Positions 20,001 through 34,600 of a stretch of DNA of 64,000 nt are shown piece by piece (the first letter of the stretch is position 1; every line of letters starts with the position of its first letter). A model generated the notes under the pieces. The model was given only the letters and a program-made list of their open reading frames with translations. It was not told the origin of the DNA and did not search any database. Source of the DNA: Casuarius casuarius (taxonomy: Eukaryota > Chordata > Aves > Casuariiformes > Casuariidae); the NCBI GenBank assembly GCA_003342895.1, contig PTFA01000193.1:1116905-1180904 (forward strand). Reading direction: 5' to 3'. The translations under genes and the position numbers were made by a program.

Positions 20001-23000
20001 GTTGTAACTAGAAGCTCTGCAGGAAGTAGTTCTACAATTACAAGGCAAAGGATAAATGTAAACTGTATTATTCTCAGATATGTAAACTGAACGATCCCTA
20101 ACTTATCAGGTGATAGCGCTATGCAGTTCAAATAAGTATTTTAACTACCATTTGAAATTGTTCTTTCCTATTCATTAATTCATTAAAAAACAAAACAAAA
20201 CAAAAACACTGTTTATGGAAGGTATTCCAGGATAAAGCTTGCTATGAACTTAAAGTACTGCAGGACTGAAGGAGACCTCCAGTCTTTATCATAAGTAATG
20301 GTCAAATTTAGGGAAAAGCTCCAAGAGAAGATGGAGTTTGAAAGGGTGGGAAAAAGGGGGCAGAATTTAGAAAAGACTCAGGCTTTTTTTCTTTGTTGAA
20401 GAACAAAGACTGCTTCAGACTGTTGAAGACTTATTTGTTTTTAATCAATTGTACTAGCACCTCCTTAAAACTCCTGTCTGGAACGTACAAATAAGGTGAG
20501 AAAACTTAAAATTGGGGATTTCTTTTTCTGCTGCTTAGTAGGAGGCTCAGCTTCCTTCAGTTTCTATTCTGACAGCCTTCTGAGCTCAGTGGGCCAACCA
20601 CCAAAATCCAAAGATATAACACGGTTCTAGATCTTGAACCTTGAGACACGAAAAACAAATACAGTAAGCTTTCTCAAAAGACTAGTTTTCATGTGCTGTT
20701 TGTTCAGACAGTGAATCTAGTCTGGAAAACAGCTTCGGGCTCCTCCTCAATATTTGATGTAGACATACCCTTTGACATCACAGGGACTAGCTGCGTGAGT
20801 AAGCACTCAATTTTCTAACCCACAGAATCCAAGATTGTTTTGCAAGTAAAAGCAAAACATTTTCTTACAGTTTGTGATTGCATCTTAAAAAAATGATCCA
20901 GCTCATTGCCCTGTTTTATATATGTCAATGTCTTGCTGTTAGCATTTCTCTCTTAAAACTGGATGGGTATGTAGAATTTCCTGATCAGTTCAAAGAGAAG
21001 AAAAGCTAGTGACAATGTTAAAAGAAAACTAGATAAAAACAAAGGCCTTATTAATAAATAAGGTCTTTAACAAATAAGTCACCAACCTTCTTTTTGGATG
21101 TTCCAAAAAAGCTCATAAATGTTGGTAAAGGCAGCTTAGAATCTTATTGAATCAAATAATTAGGAGGAGTTCTAACACACAAAATGTGTAACAAATCATA
21201 GTTTCAATGCAGTAGACTTCTGAAGAATTAAAGAACTAAGGCCTAAGGGACAGAACTTGTATGCTGTTTTTTCTTTTCACTTCTCATTGTTTTTGTGGAG
21301 AAATTCAATTAAATATCTTTACTGTACTTGTGATACCATGTAAATTTTCCTAATTTCTGCAACTTGAATTTCCTGAATTTTTTTCCTCCCACTTTTTTGA
21401 TGTTTAACGTGTGTCTCTTTTAAATCTAAGTCCCTCTTGCCAACACATCAGATCTTGAATATTTAATGAGAATAATTAAACAAGAATTTTGTAAAAGTGA
21501 ATTTTAAACTCCAAAGCTTACTTTCATTTTCCTCTGCTCAAGGCTGTCTTGAGTGCTAGAAGAAATGCAACAAAAATTAATAAAGCTTTCCCATATTAAT
21601 ACTGATTAGACATTTAATTTAATGTAGCTAGAAATAGCAAAGAGAATGTTTTTAAAAAAATTTAAAAACAGTGTAAGTAAGGAAATTACAAGAGTCTTAA
21701 TAACTAAGATGAAGTAAAGCTTTGGATTACTCTTAATTCCAAAATGACTTCTTGTAAACAAATATGACTGTCTGGTTTGCTGTTAAATTTTACTCTATTT
21801 GTCTATACCTTACTATATTTTTTAAAAGACTTGTTTCATTTAAGTAGCTACTCCTAAGATCAATTTTAGATTTCAACAGTATTGATAACATTACGAAAAT
21901 CTAAGGTTGCAGTTTAGTTTTAATGACTTCTGATCTTTTTTCAAGCTTGTTGGTTTCAAAAATAGAATTCATACATGGGGAAAAACTGCTACACTTTCAA
22001 GGATTTGTACTGATTTAACAGCGTTTTTATGCTCATAGCCCTCCAACTTTCAGAAGTACTATTGAAATCAAACCTAAGGGTAATATGTTCTTCTGAGATA
22101 CATGAGAGAGAGAGTTTGGCATCTGGATTTGGTATCTTTAATTTCCAAGTCCAGTCAGAATTGAGACTTTAAAAGAGGAAAGAAGCAAAAACATGGCATA
22201 TTGCTGAAGCAGCTCTGTGCAGTCATTTCAGCTAAGGGTCTTTTGTCTCTTCATCACGGGATGTCACCTAGAGCACAGAAAGTATCTGTAGCCCTTTTGC
22301 ATTTAGAGTGACATTGGAGGAGGGAGCAGAATTGTTTCCAAAGCTCAAAGACCTCACATAGCCAGAAGCTCATGTGTTTCCATGCCCATGCTGTTCCCCA
22401 TCCAAATCATATTAATGCAGACCTGCATGGGAGGGAAGGTTAAATGATATGAGCAGCCCAATAGCAGAAGAGCACCGATGGTAAATCTTTGAACAGATGG
22501 GATCAAACACTTATTAATTGTCCATCACTGATGCAGCATGTTTTACCTCCATGCCACCTTTGGTAGATTGCTCATTTCTTTTCACTGCTATGGTCTATTT
22601 ACATCAAGCGGGCTGAATCAGCTATCTAAAAGCATACATATTTCAGAAATGAATGTACATGATTCTATATCGAAATATTTGAATGACTAACTAATGAATG
22701 AGTTTGAAAAGCTTTGCTGAACTACTCCCATGGGTTTCTGTTTTAATTCAGTATTCTTTTTGAAGTGTTTGTTTGAAAGTCTTTTTTTTTCTTCTTCATG
22801 TTTGCCTGTTGCTCATGGACTTCCTTATGACAGTTTTTGACAAGGTCATCTGTAACCTCTGACTACTACAGCTGTATATCATTGACGCTGAACTTGCCAC
22901 TTAAACTGGTGAAGGTTTTAGGGAAATTATGGTAAATAAAAATTTTCAGCATTCTGTACTACTTGTCCTCAGTTTGGAGTAAATAGCCCACATCAGACGA

Positions 23001-25354
23001 GCTTGGATTATCTTAGAGCAGAGGGAGTTAGACTAATTCGGAGCACATTTGACCATGTAATGCTAGGCCATTAGCAGGTAATTGAGGTTGCTCAGGAACC
23101 AGAATCAGTATTTCTGTCCTGCTACTTGCACTGTGCCACACAGCCATACCCCCTATAACAGAGTCTGTACCTAACTCTCCCACCAGTTGGTATGTTGCAT
23201 CTGAGCCCAAATTTTCAGAAGCTGAAAATTTTGCCTATTGTTTCTCCAGTGATTTTAGGTGTCACACTTTGGTTCACTTTTTCAGTAACCAGCATGAAGC
23301 ATCTTGACTGTGACCCATCTGCTCCACTTCATTTCTACAACATAGTTATTTATATCTAACCTAGCCATGCCTTTATAGTCCAGAGTGAAAGACGAGGCCC
23401 TCTACAGCAAGGCTCAAGTGACCAGTTTAAGGCATCTTTCCAAAGGTAAGATGAATCATATCTCAAACTTGCTTTTTTCTCTGCACAGACTATAACAAGA
23501 ACGTGGCCAACTGGTTTAGATGTTGACATCTTACTGGGAAAATCTGAAATTGCTGAGATTAACCCACCACCACCACTTTTGCCTGATTTTTGGAGGTGGA
23601 AAATTCTTCACTGACTTGAGCTGGCTCTGTGGCTACACTTGGCTTTTTGAATGGCAAATGCAAAGCATTTTAAAATGATTTACTATGATAGCTACTCAAA
23701 ATAAGAGGTTGCTTGTGGAAATGCCAGGTTCTGATGCACCACAACCAGGTGGTGTATGTACTACATTTGCAAATGTTATTTTACTTTTCGGTTTCTCATT
23801 TGGACTAATATTTCTCAGGGGAAAGCTGTGAGATTGGTTGTTTTGTTGTTTTGTTCTGTTTCGATGTGTTTTGTCTTGTCTTGTTTTTAACAACACAGCT
23901 ATAATTAAGCCAGGAAAACCCACTAATTTTCAGTATTATTTTACACTGGAGTGGACAAAATGGCAAGATTATAAAGGAACCATAAGAATTTAGTATCCCA
24001 TAGACTGGCTTCTAATTAAAATTCCTCCGAGCTTCAAAACAGTCAGGACTGAAAGCCGCTCTTCCTACAGTTTCAAGATGACCAAGAAAAAAGTGTTCAA
24101 ACTAGCTACAAGCAACAAGTCACTGGATCAAAAGATGTGACCTTTTTTTTAGACCATCTCAACTACATTCATAATGCTCCAGTGAAGCGATGCTCTATGA
24201 ATTTAAAAACATCAAAAATGTCATTCCAGAGAGCTTTGCAAGGTACAGAACATGGTCCCAGTTTCATGTATAGTTTGCCTGACAATTAACTGAAAAGCTT
24301 CATCTGCAGCTTTGCAATTCATGAGAAGCACACCAAGACAAGAGAAATCTGTTTTAATTTGACATGTCCATAGTGCTGACCCACTGACTTGGTTGCAAAT
24401 GACAGCACCACAAATGCATTCAAAGCCCTCTGGTTTGCATGCCTGAAATGAGTGGAATTATGAAGCATCTCTCAAGACGATGGAAGTAGCATTTACCTGC
24501 ACCTGAAGAAACCATTCACATGGGTTGAGATGCTTACTGTAAGGAGGAGTGCTAGCAAAAAGGTCTCATCAAAACACTCATTTTCACACTTAGTTTAAGT
24601 CTTGGATCAGTGAACATGGTTGCTATGAATTACCCTACAGATAGAATTAGACGTAACCATAAAAGTGGATGGGATTTATGCTTGAAAGTCAATTAGCTGA
24701 ATACAGGGATTTTTTTCAGTGGTACCTGTTCTTTATTTCCCCAGTCCATAAAGATGTACAGGAAGGAGAGAGGAAGAACACACAGGACAAAGGTGGCTCA
24801 CAGCTGCTATAAATGCAACACATGGTGACTAAGAAGGAGAGCCCTCACTTCTCAATTCAGAAGTGCTTTATCCTATACTTACTTCTTGTCAATACTACTG
24901 TAATCAAATGTGCTCAAAGGAAGGCTCAGCATCAGTGTATCTGGTGCTACATCACTGCATCAACACTGCAGTAGTTCTGGGAAAAAGCATGGACGTGACA
25001 ACTGTGCCCTTATCAATAAATGTCATGTAATTCTTATAGAGTTCCAATTTTTTTGCAACAGTGCTAGTAGTCACCTTATGCAGTGACTCCACTGCATCTT
25101 ACTACTAGAATTGCAACCTTTAGATTTGTTTTTTTTTGTTGTTTTTTTTTTCTGAAAATTATTTTTGTGTAGGGTGAGCACAGGTGACTTTTGTGAGGTT
25201 GCCAAAAGGAGAGAGGAAAAAAAAAAAAGCTGTGTAGCTCATTTAAATAATTGGAAGACAAGGAAATTAATGACCTTGTATTAGGAGATCAAGGAGGACA
25301 TTAGGATCAGGTGTGATTATAGTCTACACCTGTAAAGAAGCCCCCTAATAAAAG

Positions 25355-25360
25355 TTTATT
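25355..25360 (-). terminator. MARCHF10: MARCHF10 polyadenylation signal
   Basis: TTTATT on the + strand is AATAAA on the - strand. It lies 133 nt beyond the MARCHF10 stop codon, which predicts an mRNA end near 25.33-25.34 kb and a short 3'UTR. A + strand AATAAA nearby (about 25347) has no gene to serve. Confidence 0.7.
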
Positions 25361-25492
25361 GGCTGACTTTTAAAAAGAAAGGTCTGCTTAGGAATGCTTT
25401 GCTGGTTCTCTATGGATTGAAGAGGTTGATAGTGAGAGGCACAGTAAGCTGTTCTGTGACCAGCAGAAGGAAGCAATGCACATGGGACACAA

Positions 25493-25636
25493 CTAGAAGG
25501 TAACTGGAAGCACTGTTGTCTTCATTACTTTTCTTACCCTGTTTCTGGCGGCCAGGCTGTACTCCTGTCTCATGAGGTGCCAAACATGAAAAAGCAGCAC
25601 AAGATAGAGATCTGTTAGTTCATTCTCATTCTGTGC
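25493..25636 (-). CDS. MARCHF10: MARCHF10 terminal coding exon
   Basis: Acceptor TACAG at 25637-25641 (minus sense), phase 0 start, 47 codons and TAG at 25493-25495. The opening [18 protein letters not shown] aligns with the human MARCHF10 C-terminal segment NELMNSGLYLVLLLHL; beyond this the tail diverges and is about 20 residues shorter. A good donor (CAGG/GTAAGA) sits inside the exon with the cut at 25538/25537, so an alternative further exon is possible. AATAAA follows 133 nt downstream. Confidence 0.8.
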   Translation of the reverse strand, partial: AQNENELTDLYLVLLFHVWHLMRQEYSLAARNRVRKVMKTTVLPVTF

Positions 25637-28600
25637 CTGTATGTTTAAAAACAACAAAACAAACAAACAAGCAAACTAGTATTTTCACTCTAGGTGACTT
25701 CTAATGACCTTGACAACTGGACTAAACTACACAGCTGCTAAAGTGGCTGGGATAAGCTGTGTAGCTTTCTATCCTTGTGTTCAATGTATTGACTTCTATG
25801 ACTGAAAGGCAGGTATGTGGTTATGTGCTAAGCATGCACGTGAGGGACGTGCACTGCAGGCTGGACTGCCTGACTGGCAGCTAGCATGCTCCATCATGTG
25901 GCTGGATAGGCATAACCAAAGTGAAGGCATCTGCTGTTCTGGGACATAAAAGGTAACATTTAGTTATAGAGATGTATATATAGTCCTGTCATGACCCCAT
26001 ATATATTGCATGATTTTGCATTTTGTGTCCAGCCATGTGATGGGAATGGACCCTCAAGAAAGAGGCTAGGATGAGACAACTAATTAATTAAACATGGTGT
26101 TGTTGCTCTCTCACATTTGAGAGGCCTTCAGAAAGAAGGTGGCAGCATATGAGCTGTATTCAGCCAAAAGGCTCTGGATAAGGTATCTCTGACTTAGTGA
26201 ATGTAATCCATTTGTTAACTCTGGGTTATTTTCACAGTTAATGTTTTATTTTATTTGGTCATCATTATGACTAGCAGTGATTGCAGCTGCTAGCATATTG
26301 TGAGGACTCAAAATTTGAGCCCTAGACTGGGAAAACTTAGGGTTGTCAGTATTACTGAAACAATGTCGTCTTGAAAAAGAAAGAATGAAAATTTTGGACC
26401 TAGGTAATTAAAAGATAAACTTTTAGTCTAACCTCCTGCCTAAAACAGAGCATAGGATTCAATACTGTATAAATATGACAGCTGTCCAGAATATAATACG
26501 GTATGTCATAGTAGAGAAATGTCACATATTCTGGAGAGTATTACGAAAGACTGATATAGCTCATCAGGAAGAAAACAAATGTAAAGTACTGATTTGACAC
26601 AAGCAATGGCAAATACCAAGCAACAATTAAAAGAAAAGATGGTGTAATTAAAACTGTTATCTAGAGTTATGGTATGTGTGTGGTTTTGGGGAGGAGGTGG
26701 CTGCTTTCTTTTTTAATCTAGATCAGCTATACTGTAGATAATCATTACTAATACAAAAAATTAGGCGTGAATTTTCTGCATTCCTAGATGGAAGGTCTCT
26801 AAGGAAAATCCTGGCACTATGGAGAACCAGATGCAGAGCTCCATGGCACTATGTTTTTCTAAAATCATGAAATGGGGATGAAATGCTTCTAAAAGTCTCA
26901 CCTCTCAATGAGATGCAGCCAGAGAGCTTGACTGCCTTTAGGTACTGAAGATTTCATGGTGTTTGTAACTGTCATAAATTAAAACACAGCATCCTGGCCA
27001 CATTCCATTGAGGGTAATTGATTCATCCTCCACAAATTTCCACTCTATAGTTCTAATTGAAATTTTTTTTAATAGTGAATCTAATCAACCCTCAGGACAA
27101 AACACTTATTTTGCCTAGCTCTTGACAAACGAGTGTTTTGTTTGCATTTTTGTCTCCGTAATTGAAGTGCCAGCTGCCAATAGTGAAAAGAACTATAGAA
27201 ATTAATAATTATTTCCCTTGTAAATACACTGTACAATATTGTTGGCTTGGAAGAGTAGCCACAATTCCAAGTCGGAGATGGCTGTATTCCACTGATGAAT
27301 TAGAGACGAGAAATGTTGTGCATACATATGTGCGTTTGTGTAGGGGAGAGGGGAAATGGCAAAGAAAAGGGGGAGTGATTGGTGCAAGTGTGCGCTTCTG
27401 CTTTCAGCATGCATGCACTGGATGCTAAATGTAAATCCTAGCTCACTGAATACTATCTCAAAGTTACTAACAGGATTCCTGAAAAGCCTCGTTATCTCTT
27501 AAAAAAATGGTAAGTGGGAAGAGGCAGGAGCAGTCAGAATGGCAGCAGCGTTGCCCCTTAGTTTGAATTAGTCCTGCTGCTCAGGGCTTTGATCGAAACA
27601 TTTGGTTCCACCTCCCCCAAAGTTAGGCCTTCTGGTACAACTGGGAAAGAATGTAACTGTGTTGGCATTTTCTTTGTGCTGTAACAGTCTACCCTCCTAG
27701 CATGTTCTTAAGTTCTCTTCAAGTTGTTCTTCTAGCTGTTACATCTTTCTCCACGCTTTTTCCCCTAGGTTTCCGTATTCCTTTTGAAGATCCACTTTCT
27801 CAAACCATGATGTTCTTCTCCTTTAGGTTTTCAATGAGTGTCTGATAATCCCAGCCTAAGTAAAAGGCTTTATGTTCATATACAGTTTACAGCATAGTGG
27901 CAAATCAATCATCTAGAAAACAGTTTGCTGGTGAACACTTCTGTCAAAGCATTCTGGGAAATCATTTACTTTCTTTATGACTAAGTAAGGCCTGAAGGGA
28001 TGCAGATGGGGAAATATACACTGTTTACTGCAAATAATTTGAGAAAGACACTTCTACCAGATTGTGCATCTTCTACTAGTTGATAGGAAAGACTCTGGCA
28101 CATTGAATTATTTATTTAGATGAGTAGAAATGCTAAAAGGGCACCTAACCATATGTTTTAGATGCTTCTGGCATCACTAGAAATGCATCACAAATAATAC
28201 CTTAAAAGTACAGCAGTATAATATGATATAAACCACCTCAAGGAAGCAACACAACCTGTAAGCTTAATTACTCTAAATACTCTAGCAATTACTCATCCTT
28301 GCAATTCATCCCATTTTTAAAATGCCTGGAGGGAAACATGAGCCTTGCAGTTTCTCCTTGTGTGGAATGTGTAAGCATGATGCACTGAATTATCAAACTA
28401 GACTCCAGTACAGGCATCCATTCACATTCTGTAAAGCACTTCAAAGCTTCAAAACTGAACTGCATGTGTGTGGTTAACATGTGAGCCTTGTTACTTGATT
28501 GCTAGTGCTATAAAAGCTGTGCAGAACTGAGGACTGAATTGCAGGGAGGGAAGCCAAGAAATCTGCAAGACTTTCAGGGAAGGCAAACTCTATTGCAGTC

Positions 28601-31600
28601 TGCTAAAAGGCAGTGTCATAAGATTGTATTTACTTATGGCTTGCATAATTGGGTCCTGTCTGACTTGAACTCTCCAGGGTCATGGTAACACACAAATAAC
28701 AATGAAGCAATAGAACTTGTGCATTAAAAATCAAGAATAGTGTTCTGAAGCCTTTTTTCCTCCCCATGAAGACTGACTTTGGTTGCTGGGCATGCTGATC
28801 TCTTTCCTCATCTCTACCATCACTCTATAATGGAAATCAATACCTCTGGCTTTGGTATGATTCGTTTTTTCAGAAAATAGGATAGACTATCATTGAACTT
28901 AGAGTTTAAATATTTTTGTCCCTTATTCCTCTATTTCTTCCTTTAAAATCTTTATTTAAGAAAAAAAGAAGCCTAACAGGGAGATGTTCAATTCTTCTAT
29001 TACTTAGTTTGCTGAATTTCTCCCCTTACATAACACTGTGAAGGACAAACAATGAAATCCTTGGCTGCTCTCCCTCAATTGGCTTCTCTACTGCAATGTT
29101 GTATCTACATGACAAACAAGAATTTTTCCATTGCCACACTTGATTACAGGTTTTCTCTGTGCAAAGCCTCCAGATACTGGGCAGCTCCATGAAATGCTCT
29201 GGGATTATACAATCTGAGTCTAAGACGAATAAGGTTTTTTGCATTTCTTGAAATCTGCATAAGTAAGCATATCTCTTCCTCACAGTTTAGCAGGTTTCGG
29301 TGGATGCTGACATTTCACTACATACTGAAAGACTGCAAGGCAGCAACACTAAAATAGGATTACAGACTCTTATCTGAAGAGGCAGTTTCTTACTCGTGAG
29401 TAGCGGTGGTTTCTGTAATACTCATTCACGTTAAAATCGTCCAGATCAAGTGTTAGGCTCTGCTTACACAGCTCGCATGTCTTTACTGCCTCCAGATCAG
29501 CACCTGCAACATGACAAAGAATTAAATGTTTGACTTCAAACTCCATTGTGTGTGTTTATAAAATCGGAATGAGAAAACTTTATTTTAAAGCCATTTTCTA
29601 TATAAGGTTGATAACTTCAAATTGGAATTCTACTGAATCATTTAAAACTGGAATTTTTTTATGCCAAGCACATGCAATAGTGGAGATAATTAGAACAGTC
29701 TTCTGTTAAATTCTACGTGGTGTTTGACTACTCTGGATTTCTTTGTTTGCTCTTAAACCATAAAACTTGTAGCTTTTTATGGACTAAAACTGCAGGAATC
29801 ATGAGCCAAATTGATGAAAGAAGCAATAATGGATTCCATACATAAACCTCTATGTTTAAGTCTTGGTCACTACAACAAAGTCAAGAAACTGCCTGAATTG
29901 TTTACTTGTGTCTTTCCCTTGCTATTTTTAAGGCAATAATAAATTTAACTTGTCTGCCATCAAAAATCATATGCTGCTACCCTATAAACTACTGATTCTT
30001 CCTACTCCTTTTCTTCTAAAGGAAGATAAAAAGACAAACAAAATTGTGTTTAAAAAAAAAAAAAAAAGTTTTGTAGGGGGGAGGGGAACCTACATTCAAT
30101 GTGCACAGATGGCCTACTTAAAGAAGCAACCCCCCCCCCCACACACACACCAATGACCAGAAGCAAAACTTCTGCTTGTTAAGATTTGCATCCCTCAAGC
30201 ATGCTTCTTGGGATGCTATCCCAATTAGTTCTTTCATTGCTTAATAAACCACCTCTTTTCCTCATTCTGGCTCCCCAACTATCTAAGAAACTCCTGCTAA
30301 ACAGGATTGCTTCCCTGTTTTTGAGTAGCACTGAGGGGAAACTTAAATTATTCTGCGAGGACAGGATTTGGGGAAGGTTTGGGAAATGTGACTCACTTCC
30401 CTAAGTTGGGGGCAAGCCAGGAATTTAAATGAACAAGGCCTGGCTGGAAACCAAGTACACAGGATTTAACTGATATATCATCTGCCTTTTAAGACCAAAG
30501 AAACAAATCTGGCATAAGCTATTATCTTCCCACATACAGGATCAGAATTTTACACAATCTACGCTAGGTTAGTGTGTGTGTATACATCATGTACCTATGT
30601 GCAGTCTTTCTGGAGGCTGATTCTCTGGTTATTATTTGACGGTGGCTTTTTTCTTTGTATTTTTAAATACTTAAGGGGAGTAAGCTTAAAATTATACCAC
30701 GTGCTGAGGAATTTCTGAAGTCATAGTATACTTAAGTGCTTAACACTATGGAAATGTATCTTAAAGTAAGTACCAAATTTTATTGTGATTGTTTTCAATC
30801 TCCTGGTGAAGACGTGGTCCATATTATGAAAACATGCTGCTCCCTGACTTATAATTTACTTAGAGCAATATAACATCACTGATGCTCTTCATTCAGAATG
30901 GAAATAGAAATGGTGTTGCACGAATATACTTACATGCAAGAAGTATGCACTGACAAGGGAGAGAGAAAACAAAGTTTACACAGCAATAATCAACAGGACT
31001 CTTTTCTCTAGCTGGGAGTTGCTTTTCTGAATGCTAAAATTAATCCTGCCTATATTCCTTCTCCCTGCCCCATCTGAATTCTTAAAACATTCACATATTT
31101 CATCTCATTTTATGCGTTTCTCATTCAAACTTTCTCTTGCCTATTAGTCTGCATGTGTGGTTTATGACCCCTAAAAATATTTGCTGTTCATCTGATACTG
31201 CTACTAGTTGCTGAAGATTGGCTCATTAAATCTTTCAGCACCGCATATCAGAGATCTTGTTTTAATCTAAAGCATGCACTAGAAAATTAAGTTTTTAGTT
31301 ATGGTGATCTGCTGACTACATGCCAGCAGCCTAATCGAGGACACTAATTTCTATGGTTATTGCACTGAATGCTTGTGCTACAGGAAAATACTACAATGCT
31401 GATCAAGTTAGGAGTTTAAATTTATTCAAAGATAAATTTAAGACTTCACCTGGTTTAACTCCATTAGCACAGTGGAATTAGTTGGGAGGTAAATCTGGCA
31501 GAGGCATCTCAACAGAATGCTTTACATCTTGTGGGTTTCTTTCTCTCACTTACCTGACTTTATTTTGGCTTCAAGCCATCTTTTGAGACAGTTCTTATGA

Positions 31601-34600
31601 ACAAACTGCAGGCTTCCCACACAGCCACATGGCTCTAGCAGTGGATTTGTAGAAGAACCTCCAGCAATCTGACATATACGACACTGATCTCCTTCCTCTC
31701 CTGAGTCTTCTGTCAGGAGACTATTAAGACATAACAGAAGAAAGCAAAACCTTCTCTCAGCAAAGTCTACAGTCAAATAAAGGACAGTATCTTTGCACTA
31801 ATGTTCTAGGATTTGGAGAGATTTTGCTAAGGACTTTTCTGCATGATGGTGACCTGAAAGTATAATATGCAACTGTCTGAGATTAATGTGTTTCTTAAAG
31901 CTGATAATTGTGCAAAGGAAAAACCTTATAGTCTCTAAATCCCCTCTACGCTTTTGTGTAACCAACATCTGACAATATGTTGTTGAGAATTACACAGCCA
32001 CTGTTCTTTGAGAAGAACTGGGGTGTTTAAATACTGCCTTTGATGCATATGAGGAATATGCTTCTGCTGAATACTCCTCTCCTGAAGTTGTGCTGGTATT
32101 GCATGCATTTTAAAAATTTGTCCCAAGTGGCTTGCTTTCTAGAAACCTTTCTAGATCTGTGGTGGTGCAGAGAGTTCATTTCTTGGTTAAGAGTGATATT
32201 TTAATCAAGTAGGAAAAAACTATATAACAAACCATTTTAAAGACTTTCTAATGATGAATGAAAGCAAGCAAACTACTTACTGATTGTAATTTAACACTTT
32301 TTGCATGAAATCCGATGTCTAAATTGGGTTTCTCTTTAGCAACTAGAATTCTAAACAGGAGAGAGTCAGCCTTGGATTTAACTCTAGATTAACTAATTTG
32401 GTTTAAAAGAAAATCTGAGTACAAAAAAAAAATCAAACTTATCATTCTCCCTTCTTAATGTATTTAAACCCTAACCACGTGGAGCTTCATCTGAGTCCTT
32501 AATTTTGACCACTGACTAATAGCCTTCCATGCTACATGCATGATTAAAAAAAAAAAAAAAAAAAAAATCTAAATCAGAAAAACAGACTCGACAAGCTTCC
32601 CCCCTCTTTTCCATCCCCTTCTAGCTGTGTTTTGATTTGCTCAAATGTTTTGTGTTGGGAAGGAAGGGAAAGGCTTTTGGCTGACAGGCTGGAGACCTGT
32701 GCAGATGAGTATTTACCACCTTTTAGTGCAAAGCTGGAAAAACCTGTAGCTGTCCGTTTCATTCTAAATGTTAACTCCACATGCAGCGTGGCACCTAGTT
32801 CTGACTTTCCTTAATTTAAAAAAAAGTTTCAATCTGAAACTTCTATCTGGCTGACTGCGACGTTCCCTGGGATAAGTGACAAACTTCAAAATAGAGACAG
32901 TTGGTTTATTTCTAAGGAAGCTGACAACAGAAATGTTTTTCTTGATAACATCTCTGAATCTAATTGTTTAAGCAGTTTCTTGAGACAGAGCGAGCAGCTT
33001 GTTGATTACAATGAGCAGCAGGGAAACCTATTGCTCCTTCATTCTGCCTTTATTTGAAAGTCTCTGCAGTCAAAGAAATTACTCTATTTAGACCACAGAG
33101 ACCAAGCAAACACTTGAAAATAACTTTGACAAACAAAGCTGTGCCTCTTAAAACTTGAACTTTTGATTGTGGATGAAATACATAAGAAGCTGAGCTTAAA
33201 AGGGCTTAGCGCTTGTTAAACAGGATCTATCCCAAAGCAAGCCCTAAAGAGGAACAAAGTGGCAAGTTTTATGACCATCTCTCACTACCATGTATACCAG
33301 TGCTGAAAGAGCATGCTGCAGATTGTGGTGGACTCTGTCACATTGAGGAATCTATTTTTTGCCTCTAACTCGGTAACAATAAAACCACAAATCTCCCTCA
33401 TGTAACTGCCCAAGAAGCTTCAGCAATATTTCCTAATGTTCTTCAGGAATAAAGCAAGCGTGTGTGCGTGATTTGTAGAAGTTTTGAGGCAAATGCCATC
33501 TTCTCATTCAGTATTTCTCAGTGTTGCCAACAGAATGATACCTGTAATCGCTTTAATATTGGCATGCCCCATTTACTAAAAGTCATGGCTGTCATGAATG
33601 ATAAAGACTGAAATATAGCTGGAAGAACTATGAACGTTTTTGTTTCCAACTGTATAGAGAACTTGAAAGATGAATTCATGCTCTAGCTGCCATTGGTTTA
33701 TATATGTTAGTGTTTGCACATATATTTAATATATTCCTCACCTTTCCTGTAGTTGTTTAAGTTTCTCCTGATCTGCCTGTGGCTTCTTCACTTTCTTTGA
33801 GCTCACTGACTGGGGGACTGTTGTGTTGCTCATGCTGCTACTTAGATTTTGTAAGGCGAATTCTGCCAGCAAAGCAAATGGCAACGGATCATGCAAAGCA
33901 GAAGCTGCCTGGAGATCTGGAGTGAACCTTGTCTGAAACAACGATGGACTGGAAGAATCTAGAGATAAAGAACTAAGTGAATTCTGTAAGCTCTCCCTGT
34001 TGCGCGAGGCACCACTGGGAAATGAAGTGTTAAAACTGTTACCGGTACTGTCTTCCAGTAAGCTGTTGTCTTCAGGTATACTGCAAAGAGGCATTGAAAA
34101 ATCAAAGCTTGCTGGAGTAAAAAAAGAGTCCCTATTGCGTAGAAGAGACAAGGGTGTATGCATACCGAATTTCAAACTACCATCCAAATTCAGTGTTTGT
34201 GAAGAAACTGGTGCTGAGCTCCTATTTGTTGAGGACTTGGGTCTCTGTGCAAACCAAGTGAAGGATCCTCGACCGTTGAATGCAGAATGTGGTGAAGGCA
34301 TGGGAACTGTGGACGTGGATGAACTATCAGAGCCGCCGTAACGGTTCTGATTGTGTTCATCAGAACGCTGTTCTTTGTAATAATTGTGGGCACTAGCCCT
34401 ATCTGTGGAACTAGCATTACTGTGCCTCTTTGGAATAGAGGAATTAGCTGGTCTGCTTTCCAGTTCAGAATGATCTGCATCTTCTATGTAAATGCCATCT
34501 GCAGCGTACAACTTGTCACTGTCCCTAGATTTTCTCTGCTGTGGTTCAGCAGCACTGACTGTCAATTTTTTCTTTCTTAAAAGCCAATGGGAAGATCTCC

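Larger units (their letters stand above)
13051..25334. other. Intergenic region between convergent MRC2 and MARCHF10
   Basis: GC-rich to about 13.7 kb, then AT-rich. No splice-consistent coding series was recognised on either strand. Scattered open frames of 60-90 codons, such as 19422-19682 (-) and 16209-16448 (-), lack recognisable domains. The region holds simple repeats, a short tandem duplication at 14812-14862 and one assembly gap. Confidence 0.6.

Noticed and set aside
22760..22870. Minus-strand frame reading like SEVTDDLVKNCHKEVHEQQA
   Set aside because: Charged and helix-like, but not assignable to any protein I know. No splice partners or flanking gene; it could be a pseudogene scrap or chance.
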